Assembly (NCBI GenBank): GCA_003415625.1
Contig: PYIU01000005.1
Coordinates: 1,431,001-1,495,000, forward strand
DNA: 64,000 nucleotides
Reading direction: 5' to 3'
Source of the DNA: Aquanectria penicillioides
Lineage: Eukaryota > Ascomycota > Sordariomycetes > Hypocreales > Nectriaceae
Shown here: in pieces, positions 22,134 through 36,250 of the stretch
How positions within the stretch are numbered: the stretch's first letter is position 1
How the letters are laid out: every line of letters begins with the position of its first letter
Notes under the pieces: model-generated
Told to the model about the DNA's origin: nothing
What the model saw: the letters and a program-made list of their open reading frames with translations, nothing else
Database searches by the model: none
Made by a program: the position numbers and the translations under genes

Positions 22134-25100
22134 ATGGCGTCGGTGAAGTCCCTGGGGCTGCATCAACCAGCTGGGCTTCAGCATGCCATCGACGAGCAAT
22201 TGCTGCCCGCGAACCCTCCTGCAAACTCCTATACATGGGACGTTGTCACAGACGGAGACGAGGCCGGCGTGCAGGATGAGCTCCTCACGACTGACCGCTG
22301 TGTCATCTGGTGCCGGGGAGGAATCTTTCGAAAGACGTTCAAGTTCGACCTCGAAAAAGAGCCGATAACGCAAGCCCTCCTGGCGTATTTCCCAGCCTCT
22401 GAAGACGACAAAACCGAAAATATCGATTCGAAGCCGAAACAAAACAAAACCCCAGCCCTCTCGAAAGCCTTGGTTGTCTTTCTAAAGTCACAAGCACACA
22501 TCTACTTTCTTGCGGGAACCAACCATGTCGTTCACATGCCATTCGAAGTTGAATCTGCTTTTGCAGGTCCCGTTGGTGTTATTATTCAGCGGAAACAGCG
22601 AGCTGAAAGTGTTGCACCGATATCATTCAAGTTTCCTCGAGTGCCACCGAATTCCTTCGTCTCCTCGCAGCTGACGGCCATCAACAGCTCGCAACAGACC
22701 GCCTTCTCTGTTGAAGGCCTCAACAAACCCAAAGCCCTTCCCCTCAGGCTAAGCTCTACCCTGGATAACTTGTGGGAGGCGCCATTGGAACAGCCAGAGT
22801 CCCGATGGCCTAGACTCGTCTCTCTAACAGACCCTTTGATGGAGCTGGGCCTGGTAGTAACCGATCAAGAGCCTCAGAAGACAAATGGGTTAAGAAGGAA
22901 CGCCTCTAAGAAACCCCCGTTCCTCGACCCAGCAGAGGAAATGCTTCACATCGAAGAGATCAGGATCCCCGGCGCGTCAGGTCAGGATCTACACCAACCA
23001 TTGATAATTGGAATTACCATCAATCGTGAAACGAGTACCTACACCGTATGGCGGCTCACATATCTAAGACATGAAGACCCTTTTATCAACCGCCAAAAGA
23101 ACTCCAAGGCCAAGGCGGCGCGCCGCCGTAGCTCGATGCAACCGGGATTTCCTAGTGGCCCTTCTACTCCGGTCCAGCCTAACCTCCGAGAGAGCTTTGG
23201 AGCACCTCTTCCAGGAAAGCGACAAAGGAAGAGCGAAAAGTTCGAGAAGCCTCTGGATTTAGTTTCGTCGCTTGAGCAGCAGGATAAAGAAGGAAATGGT
23301 GCGACTCGCAGGAGCTCTCGTCGTGTCAGCTCCATGTTAGCAAGAGCTGATCTGTCCGCCTCCCACGAAAGATCTGTCTTCGCTGACCAGCCGTTGCTCT
23401 CTGGTCATGCGGGATCAAAGCGGCATGATTCCCAGGGAAGTCACCATATTCGGCTCAGTGCCAACTACAGTCACCAAATTCATCCTAGTTTGAGCAGTCT
23501 GCTAGAGGCCCCTTTTGACGTTGGGCTCGATGAGGGGTTTCACAACATGGGTCTTGATGATCATGACTTCGACGGCCTCCAACATGAGATCGTCTTTACT
23601 AAACTTACCGCCGTGCCCCTGGACAACTCGAATGTCCGATATTCTACCTCGGACCAACCTGCTCGAATCCAATCCAAAGTGTTCATTCTCACTGCGCCTC
23701 CTTTTGGTATTGATGAATACAACCGGAGCCAGATTTTAATTGGCATTCAAGATGCAACTGAGAAAAGGCTACAACTCATTACTCTAGGTCTAGGAATCCA
23801 GCACAAAGTTGACCTTGCCGCCAAAGCTGCCAGGAAGGAAGTCACAGAAGACCCAGCTGTCTCCGTCACCGTTATAGATTTGCGCCGCGCTCAGAATGTG
23901 GTTGACTCTTGCAAATTAGTTGATGGGGATCAATCAGCAATCCTAATCCTTTCCGAGTCTATGGATGGAAAACATGAGCTCAGTACGCAAGCCCCGTGGA
24001 GCGAGCTTACCAAAGTGTCGCTTTCTCTTCTCTTTGTTGATAATACGAGGAGCCTACAATTCCGTGGCAGGGTTATTGATAGGGATGTGAAGCAACGAAA
24101 ATCAGAGGTGATTGATCTCACAAATGGAAGCATCATCGGTGTGCGTCATGCTCGGCAAAGAGGCGTTGTTGATGTAGTTGATACCGAGGGTCGACTTCAC
24201 CAACTCCTAATTCAACTTCAGCCAAGGTCACCTCAAGTTCGCAAAGTCTTGGACATTTGCAGAAGTATTCTTCCCCATTCTCAAGGAGAACGAATCGCTG
24301 CAGGATGGCTTCACTGTATGCAATGGATAACAAAGCAAGATGAAATAGTTGCAAACGTGGAATGGTCAGCTGTAGTAGTATTGCTTCTTGCTTGTTTCTT
24401 GAACCTTGGCCGCATTGACGCGAGTCCTCTTCCTCCAGCTCGGCTGCCAGTCCGGAAGAGAAGACCAGCGTCGGGGTCTTTCGGTTCCATCCGAGAATCC
24501 GAGGACTGGAAAGCCCTCGAGGTCGGCGAGACATCCAATTCCTTGGGATGCCCGGCCTGGATGATGAACAGGGGATGGGAGTGGGGTCTGGATGAAGACA
24601 TGGACGACGCCCTGTCACCGCAAGGTGATCAAAGTTTCTCTCCAAAATTCATCTCCCGACACATCGCCTTCGCCAAGGAGTATATAACATCCACGCTTGG
24701 GGAGGCTGCGTTTGGAGCTTCGGGCTACATGCCAACAGCTCTCAACAAGAACTCTGAAGCCCGACGAAAAGTCGCAGTGGATATTTTCATGGGCCTTCAT
24801 CTACTCTTGGAGGAGCAGAAATTGGACATCATGACCCCAGAGTTTACGTCGCCCGGGCGGGCTGACCTTCGAGTTGTCTTGTGTCAAGTAGCAAGGTGGT
24901 TCCGGTGGCAAAGCTTTTCCTCTATCTATGAGGTGGGAATTCAGGAAGACATTGACCACCGTCATGACTTCGGTATGTGGATGCAAACCTATTACCTAGC
25001 CAATACTAACACATTCACACAGATTTGAGCCTAAAGCCCGCGATTCCCCAGCCGCCTGTACGACCTGATGTAATCGAGTGGATTCAAGCACGTCTCGTAG

Positions 25101-28066
25101 GCGATCGAAAAGCACACCATCTCACGCTCGCTGATGTCTACTACGCTAGTACCCGGTTATCAGATACCGAAAAGTCGCAAGACAGGCGATGGGACCCGAT
25201 TCTACCTCGGTCTCTCATGCTCAAGCAGTTCTTCAGGTTCATCAAGCCAAGCACATCTTCAGCTCAAATGGTTGAGGCCATGCGTGACGCCGGCATAACC
25301 ACATATGTCCTTGATACTCTCCCAGAAGCTGTGCTTGTGCCTCTGCAGGATGCCATCTCATTATGCCAGCCGCACCCCCGCTAACTTGGTCGAAGGACCT
25401 GCTCGAGCTTGTCAACCGAAGTGACATCAACATTATCCATGCTCCCGGCAAACGCCCGAAGTCCACGGCGTCAAAGATTTTGGTAAGACATGATCGACTA
25501 TACCATTTCCTTGATATTCGCTAATAAACACTACTAGACACCAACGCACATAGCAACTTGGGACTTCAAGTTACTATGTCAAAGCGTCGAAGAAACGAAC
25601 AACGTCGGCTACGACGAAGGCGAAGGAACTGAGCGGCAGGCGGTTATTCGCACTCTCTTCAAAGAAGACCGTCGCCTGAATGAAGCTCAGGATCTTCTCG
25701 CTACGCACAAAGCAAGATTGATCCGACTTGATCATCACCCCAGCTGGCCTGAAAGCGAATACCTAGAAAAGCAAAAAGAGCTTGTTTCTCGAATTGCGAT
25801 AGGGACATTGGCCATTCCAGCAGGCCGGGGGCTTTTATACTACAGCCTCCGCTTCCCTCTCATCACACAGAAATTTCACATTGGTGGGTTTAACCTCAAT
25901 TGTATTGTTAAGCCAACCAACGTGACTGTGGGGGTGGACAAGGCGCAATTCACAGAAGAGAAAGTCTGCTGGGGCTTCTTCCACCAGGGTGTTGCTGCCG
26001 GCCTGGCCATCTCTCCCCATGCCAAGGGCATTGATACCTCATGGATTCTCTACAACAAGCCAGGTCAGGAGTTAAACAATCGACATGCCGGCTTCCTCCT
26101 TGCCCTTGGCTTGAACGGTCACCTTAAGGATGTCGCAAAATGGGTTGCTTTCAAGTATCTCACTCCAAAACACACCATGACCTCCATTGGTCTGCTATTG
26201 GGTCTCGCTGCTTCGTACATGGGCACCATGGACTCTCTAATAACTCGACTTCTTTCTGTTCATGCCACTCGTATGCTACCAAGAGGCGCCGCTGAGTTGA
26301 ACTTGTCGCCTTTGACGCAAACTTCGGGCATAATGGGCATCGGGTTGTTGTATGCAAATAGCCAGCACCGGCGCATGAGCGAAATCATGCTCTCGGAGAT
26401 TGAGCACATCGATGAGGAAGACGAGGAAGAACCTCTCAGGAGTGAGTGTTACCGTCTAGCTGCTGGCTTTGCGCTTGGCTTCATCAATCTCGGCAAGGGC
26501 AATGACTTGAAGGGGTTGCACGACATGAGACTCACGGAGAAACTCATCACACACGCAACGGCGACAAAGAACGTCGAGATAGTTCATGTGTTGGACCGTG
26601 CCGCTGCCGGTGCTGTCATGGCTATTACCCTAATCTACATGAAATCTGAAGACCAGATTGTGGCCCGCAAGATCGATGTCCCTGACTCGGTTTTGCAATT
26701 CGATTACGTACGGCCTGATATTCTCCTCTTGCGGACGGTTGCCAAGAACCTGATTCTTTGGTCCCAAATCGAGCCAACTTTTGCTTGGATTCACAAGAAT
26801 CTACCCAAACCTTACCGCTCTCGCCACAAGTTGCATTCCACCACCAAATTACGGTCCACCGATCTCCCATTCTTCAGCATCCTCGCCGGTCTTTGTTTCT
26901 CGATTGCGCTTCGGTTTTCTGGCAGCGCCTCCCCAAAGGTCCGAGATATACTGCTTCATTATCTAGACCAGTTCATGCGTGTGGCCCAGATTCCCTCTTC
27001 AACAAGCATACACTCAGATGGTGCTCCTCCTTACGACGAAGAGCTGGCTCGGACTAACGCCCGCATGTGTCAAGACATTTTAGCACTGTCGTGTTCTATT
27101 GTAATGGCAGGGACAGGTGATATTCCTGTTCTTCGGCGCCTTCGTGCCCTCCATGGCCGGGACGATCCTGACACTCCCTATGGCTCTCACCTTGCAGCGC
27201 ATTTGGCCGTCGGTGCATTATTCCTAGGATGTGGAACGGCTACCTTTGGCTCGAGTAATATGGCCATCGCTGCCTTGTTAGTGTCTTTCTATCCCATCTT
27301 CCCGACCAACGTCATGGACAACCGTTCGCATTTGCAAGCACTCCGCCATTTCTGGGTTCTTGCTACTGAGCAGCGTTGTCTTGTTACCAAGGACGTCCTC
27401 ACTGGCCAGCCCGTCTCCGTCCCCATCCAAATTAGGATGCAGAGTAATACTTCGACGGAGCCAGTCCTCAATCGCACGGCTCCTTGCCTGCTCCCGCCCC
27501 TTGACCAGATCGCCAGCGTCTCAACAGCGTGCGGCCCTCAATTCTGGGACATGGAACTGGACTTCTCTAATGAGCAGGTCAAGAAAGCTTTCTCAGAGAC
27601 ACAGAGCTTGTATCTCAGAAGACGCCCGCCCCGCGAAGGTGCCTTTGCATCCACGCTTAGGGCCTTGGGCAGCGATGATCGGGGCAAGGAGCCTCTCGAA
27701 TGGGTGTTTGATCTCGAAGGCCTCCGTGGCATCAGCTATGCTGAGAGGGCCGTCGTTCTCGAACGAGGCGACGAATCCCAGCAGACCGGTAGTGCCATCG
27801 ATGCCCGGTTGGAAATGGAGAAGGGCATCATGGAAGGCAACGACCGCGAGCGGCTTGAAGGGGCTCGTCTGCTCTTTGAATGGGGCGCCGTTCGCGACCG
27901 CCTCATCCAGCCGAATGTGTTTGACAGCCAGGAAACAATCACAGACCCTCACGCCGAGGCGGAGCAGGACTCGGCGGGCAAGGAGAACATGTGGTGGATG
28001 AGAGACAGCGTTATTGAGGGGCTGAAGGGCAAGGTTTGGCTGGCGGGACGTGAGGGTGAGCAGTAG
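22134..28066 (+). CDS. APC1: Anaphase-promoting complex subunit 1 (APC1/BimE), with an apparent one-base frameshift
   Basis: Three exons: 22134-24972, 25023-25482 and 25538-28066. The introns are 50 and 55 nt (GTATGT...ACAG and GTAAGA...CTAG). In exon 2 the frame breaks at the CCCCC run 25,375-25,379: one frame reads DAISLCQPHP then a stop, the next continues PLTWSKDLLELVNRSDI. One extra C gives 5,829 nt, or 1,942 aa, the expected size for fungal APC1. The start is ATG 22134 (MASVKSLGLHQP). The N-terminal half is a beta-propeller-like region with a disordered insert. The C-terminal third carries the proteasome/cyclosome repeats (GVAAGLAISPHAKGID, HAGFLLALGLNGHLKD, TSIGLLLGLAASYMGT). APC1 is the scaffold of the E3 ligase that targets cyclin B and securin. 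The gene is essential in studied fungi, so a true break is unlikely. Confidence 0.94.
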
Positions 28067-28693
28067 GAGCTCGTCTTCACTATGCAGAGTCTAGTGTTGG
28101 GGAGGCGGCAATGACGTTTATGATGGGTGACGCAACTTAGGGGGTGTGGAAACAAGGTGGACGAGGAAAAGCAAAATGTGTTTACGAGTCATGATATAAC
28201 GGGATATACAAGACCAATGGGGCTGCAGTAGCCTCTCATCTTTGAGGCGATGATGGCTCGAGAGACTCCTCATCATGGAGGGAAGGGTGGAGGGAGTTAT
28301 GAGGCGAATAGATCATTTAGTTCAACAATCACGTAAATTCCATTATCCCCCCCTTTGCCTCTTCCCTTTTCCGAGAACGCCATGCAATGCAAACCGCATC
28401 ACCGGGGATATACAGGGCTCTTCTAAACCGCCACTTTTGGTCCCTTTAGCCACGCTGCTTATTCGCCGTCCCTCCCGTCCGTCTCCTTTCTACTTCCTGC
28501 CTGTTGACATCATGATCATTCATCGTCAGTCTACCAGAATCGCAAAGGAAAATCCACGTCCCATCAAGCAGCGGAGGGCCGATCATCCGGCGGAGAGCTC
28601 CTCATAAAAAAAAAAGGCCCCCATTGGATTGCGTTGCCCCAATTTGAGTTGTCATAAAAACACTCATCGTGTCCGTCAAGGGCTCGCTGAGCT
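28067..28693. other. Convergent 3' intergenic region
   Basis: 3' flanks of APC1 (+) and eIF3e (-). Short open frames only; no gene seen. Confidence 0.5.
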
Positions 28694-30088
28694 CTATTTC
28701 GAGACGGCAGCGTTCAGAACCTGTGTCCTGAAGAAACCACCCTTGGTCTTCTCAATCACCTGCTGGTACACGTTGTTGGGAGGGTGGTTCATCACCACTG
28801 TACCGTCCTGACTGTCGATCTTGGCATCCAGACGGGTCTCGCGGATCAGGTTAACGATCCACTTCTCACCATCATCGGGGTTCAGGCCGAGCTTAGCGCT
28901 CAGGTCCCGGATGTTCATGCGGCTGAAGATCTTGCAGTAGCTCTCGCAGATGAGGTGTCGGGCAGCGTCGACGAAGGCATCAGCCGACGAGGCGAGGAAG
29001 AAGTCGCTGCGGCAGACCTGCTCCGCCATGTGGAGAGCCTCACGAGCGGCGTTGAAGTCGTGGGCAATGTAGAGAGCGTTGACGAACTGGGTGATGGGGT
29101 CGACATACTCGTAGGCCTCCTGGCGGACGTATCGGATAACGTCCTTCATCTGCTTCTGTTGGAGGGAGCTGTTGCGAGCCCGGTTGCGGCCGGTGATAAC
29201 GGCAGCAATCAGATATCGCAGGATCCAAGGGCAAGAGGTCTGGATAGTGTTGATGTAGGCGGCGGAGAAGAACATGTCCAAGATGGGCTCGCGGGCCGCG
29301 TCGAAGTTGAAGAGGGGGAAGAGGGACCAGTGGACAAGCATCGTTCGGTGGTCAAGCTGAGCACGGGGGTTGTTGAACAGCTTCGTGTCGATGCCTTCCC
29401 GCACGTTCTTAAGCTCGTCAACGGCGGACTCCCAGTTGGTCTGGAGGATCTCGGAGGCAAGCTTGCCCCAGGTGGCGCCCGAGACCTTGTCGTTATCGGT
29501 GGAAAGAACTCGGAACTGGTAAAGCATATCGGCGGCGGGGCCATACTGGCCACATCGGAACTGGAACTGACCGAAGTCGTAGAGGGCGTTGACCATGTCC
29601 ATGGTGACCTATAATTTTTTTTTGCCTAGTCAGTCCTCTGGTTGGGCTTTAGTTGTGGGTGGGCGGGAGCTTGATCCACTTACTCCATGAGAGTTCTTCA
29701 GGAACTCCAAGTTGGCAACCTTGTCGCTTCGGAGACCGTTGACGACCTCGTCCTGGGTGAGAAGGTCCGCAATCTTGGCTGTGGCCTGCTCGTACTTCTC
29801 CAGCTGTGAAAGCACCTCCTGCCTCTTCTTGGTGTACTCGGCGGGGGGGTCAGCCACACCGTGAAGATCACAGTAGAGGGTGGCGACGTAGTCGGTCATG
29901 TTGGTGTCCTCGAGAAGCTTGATCTTGCCGGACAGGATCTTCTTGGCCTTGTCGTCATCGCCCTTCTCCTCCGCCTTCTCGCCCTCGAACTGGATCAGCG
30001 GGAATAGCAGGTGTCGGCTCAGGTTCGGTGCGATCTTGGGCATGATCGAAGAGCCGTCGGCCGAGACGGCGGTAAGAAGGTCCTCCAT
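28694..30088 (-). CDS. INT6: Eukaryotic translation initiation factor 3 subunit e (INT6)
   Basis: Two exons: 30088-29684 and 29608-28694. They are joined by a 75-nt intron (GTAAGT...ATAG) and encode 439 aa. The start is ATG 30088 ([12 protein letters not shown]). The N-terminal eIF3e domain shows [35 protein letters not shown] and [16 protein letters not shown]. Exon 2 opens with [21 protein letters not shown]. The C-terminal PCI domain includes [40 protein letters not shown] and [18 protein letters not shown]. It is a component of the eIF3 scaffold that recruits the 43S complex in the cytosol. Codon use is strongly biased to C-ending codons, consistent with high expression. It is divergent from mL49. 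Confidence 0.96.
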
Positions 30089-30579
30089 CGTGGGCGAGTA
30101 TCGGGGGTCTGTGGCTGGAGCGGGCGGGAGGCAGGTCGACGAGAGGAGACTGCGTAAAGGGCTCGTCGCGAGGGTAAAGACGCAAGGCGAAGCAAGGCCG
30201 TGATTGATGGAGGGGCAGATTTTTGGTGAATTTCGCCAATCCACAAGTGGTGTGGGGTTTGGCGTGCGGCCGGGGATTTGCCGGCTCTCCAAAAGGTCAA
30301 TGTCATGTGATCCCGAGATTTTCCTGTGAGAGCTTCAACTTTTGGAGCTTTGGCGTGCGACAGGCGAGAGAGCGACAGTTCAAGCACATTTTCCACGTGG
30401 CCAATTGGGCAATTTTCCTCTGGATTTCCGTCGCAGGTTTTCTTTTCTATCTGTTCATTGTATCATTACGGCCCAAGCTTCCCGAATCCTTCGCCTCAAA
30501 AGGCAACGCCTCCGACGTATCCTCACCCTCCGCACCCCTCGATTCTCGACTCCTCCCGCTCAACGCTCGATTCTTCACA
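30089..30579. promoter_or_regulatory. Divergent promoter of eIF3e and mL49 with E-box and CCAAT palindrome
   Basis: 491 bp between the two ATGs. CACGTG (30,394-30,399) is followed directly by CCAATTGG (30,401-30,408). CACGTG is the core site of bHLH factors such as Cbf1. CCAATTGG presents a CCAAT box on each strand, the site of the HAP/CBF complex. Both motifs are palindromic and central enough to serve both genes. Binding is inferred from the motif only. Confidence 0.5.
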
Positions 30580-31165
30580 ATGCGCTTCCTTTCCCCCCGA
30601 GCCCTCTCCGTAGGGCGACAGACTCTATTCCAGAAGCCCGTTCTCCAGTCGACGCTCGTGCAGCGATGCTCTTTTCTCCCCGCCATCCAAACTGCGCCAG
30701 CCTCCTACAAGGCCCACGCTGGATTCAAGTCCGATCCCGCCAAAGGAGCCATCAACCCAACCGTGAAGGACAAGATTCCTGAGAAGAAGCGTTCTATCAA
30801 GCGCCCTTTCGTCCCTCCGCCCACAAAGACCGAAGAGGAACTCATCGCTTCCCTGCCTTACTTCGTCCGCCGCACACCCTACGCCCAGATTCCCATTTAC
30901 CGAAAGTTCATGTCGGGTGGAAACCGCTGTATTATTATCCTTAAGAAGATTGAGGGAAACCGACGCCAACTTGTGGATGATTTAACAACCGCATTGGTAC
31001 TTGACCGGAAGGACATTCGATTGAACCCTACGACCCAACATATCGAAATCAAGGTGAGAGACGAGTACACCCGAAACCTACAGCCATTCCTCCGACATCT
31101 AACACTTTACCCAGGGAAATCACCTTGACAAGGTGCTTGATTGGTTACTGCAAACCGGATTCTAA
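30580..31165 (+). CDS. IMG2: Mitochondrial large ribosomal subunit protein mL49 (Img2)
   Basis: Two exons: 30580-31053 and 31115-31165, with a 61-nt intron (GTGAGA...CCAG), giving 174 aa. The open frame extends upstream, but ATG 30580 (MRFLSPRALSVGRQTLF) gives a classic Arg-rich presequence. The C-terminal half is the Img2/mL49 domain: LPYFVRRTPYAQIPIYRKFM, NRCIIILKKIEGNRRQLVDDL, then across the splice HIEIKGNHLDKVLDWLLQTGF. It belongs to the mitochondrial large ribosomal subunit. The final short exon is needed; the unspliced frame would end in unrelated sequence. Confidence 0.95.
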
Positions 31166-31597
31166 AAGGCCGTACGAGGCGACGGCCTGACGAGGACATG
31201 TGATGGACAACGGGACCCAAATACGATCCCAAAAATGGAGGATATCCCAGCTGTAAAACTGTACCATATTGACAACCCGCCTTCCATCTACCTAGGTTAG
31301 TAGAAATGTACAATACATGTAATTCAAGGCGCACCGGGAAAATAGCATCGTTCGTAGTGTCTTGGTTTGTCCTACATTCCACATCCTGTATACACCCACG
31401 TACAAACAGCTTTGTAAAGCTTGACCCATCCATCCTCAAGACCATCGACTCCAGAATGCAAGTCTAAAGGTGAAGCGAAGGCTTCAAACAACCACGCACC
31501 AGTCCCATTTTTTTTTCACAAACACTAACATACAAGCTTCAAGCCAGCCCTCGCTAAATTAATCCAGAATATAACCCGACTAACTATTTTTGACAAA
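31166..31597. other. Convergent 3' intergenic region
   Basis: 3' flanks of mL49 (+) and SWI1 (-), AT-rich. No gene seen. Confidence 0.5.
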
Positions 31598-35106
<3,509 letters not shown>

Positions 35107-36250
35107 GGCGATCGGCCCAACAGGCTGTGTGCGCGGCAACGTTAGCGATCAGCGGACACGCGACCAGCCTCCATGGAGGAGCGCCAGGGACCAGGAAAAG
35201 GAATCTGGATGGGGAAGGGACGGGGACGGGCAGATGAGATGGGCAGTGACACGGTGGTGATGGACAAGTCGCGTCGCGGCGTGGGTGGTGGAGAGTGGTG
35301 TGGGAAAAAAGACAGCAGGCAGGCCGGACCAGACCAGACCAGAGAGAGTCGGGGGCTTGTCAATGTGGGTGTGGGAGCGGGCGTGGGTTGGCTGGTGCCG
35401 GGGCACGGGTGCAGGTGCAGGTTCAGCGCGGTGCAGTGCAGCGCAGCGCAGTGGCAGAGGGAGAAACAGAGGAGAGAAACGCGCTGCCGCTGCGAGACAG
35501 AACTCAGCAGCAGAGCCCACGGGAAGAGAAGAGAGGGAGCGAGAGGGAGCGGGCGAGGACGGGAGCCGCCACCAGTGGACCAGTGGCAGTGCAGGGAGTG
35601 CTAGTAGCGAAGGAGACGGGGGACAGAGGACCAACGACCGGCGAGTCACAAGCAGCAAGAGCCTCTTGATGACCTGTATCGCGTTCCCTGGGGCCTTGTG
35701 GACTGGACTTGTGGACTTGCGATCTTGGGTCGGTCCTATTTGGGGGGCGTGGTAGGGGGGAGCCAGTGAGGGAGAATTTTTCGTACCGGGTCAGCAGCAG
35801 GAAGAGGCGGCGTCTGAGAGCCACATCAACCGACCGACGCGCAGCGCTGAGACCATCCAAGGGCGGCAGGCTGGCAAAGCTGGCAGGCCGGGCTGGGCTG
35901 GGGCCAAGGAAAGAGGATGGGGAAGACGATGGGTGACGGGCTTTGACGAGGCGTCACGAGGCGAGACGGGGGAAGAGAAGCGCAAATGGACTGTGGACAA
36001 CTCTATCCGCGGCCGGGGGGGGAGCGATGGACGGTCGGGTAAAGTACGTAGAAGGAGATGTATGAATGAATGGAGAGGCCAGGTCTTACCTAAGGCGCGT
36101 CGAGGCGGATAACTGCGAGTCGAGAGTGCGCGCGAATGCTCGTCTGAATTGGCATTGGTTTCAGCGTCCGACGCTGAAATGCTTTGCCTGAAGGCTGAGC
36201 CTTGGTCTGGTTTGCCGCCTTGTCTGCTCCCGGACTAGCGCCGCTTAGGA
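35107..36250 (-). promoter_or_regulatory. Long 5' region of SWI1: probable 5' UTR intron, tandem CCAAT boxes and a 21-bp palindrome
   Basis: On the minus strand a good donor (TTAG|GTAAGA) starts at 36,089. A good acceptor (CACACAG) ends at 35,125, 19 nt before the ATG, which would make a 965-nt 5' UTR intron. Two CCAAT boxes stand 1 nt apart on the SWI1 strand (36,148-36,152 and 36,154-36,158). A perfect inverted repeat TTTCAGCGTC-C-GACGCTGAAA lies at 36,159-36,179. The interval 35,150-36,000 is very G-rich on the plus strand with overlapping frames that I regard as non-coding. All roles are inferred from motif and position. Confidence 0.4.

Noticed and set aside
21001..28066. Programmed ribosomal frameshifting as an explanation for the VPS41 and APC1 frame breaks
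   Set aside because: No slippery heptamer followed by a structured element was seen, and the same kind of break occurs in unrelated genes, which points to homopolymer errors.
28784..29614. Plus-strand frame of 276 codons opposite eIF3e
   Set aside because: Antisense shadow caused by the strong codon bias of eIF3e; no domain.
35173..35755. Gly/Arg-rich plus-strand frames upstream of SWI1
   Set aside because: Three overlapping frames over G-rich sequence, no domain; more likely 5' UTR intron or promoter of SWI1.
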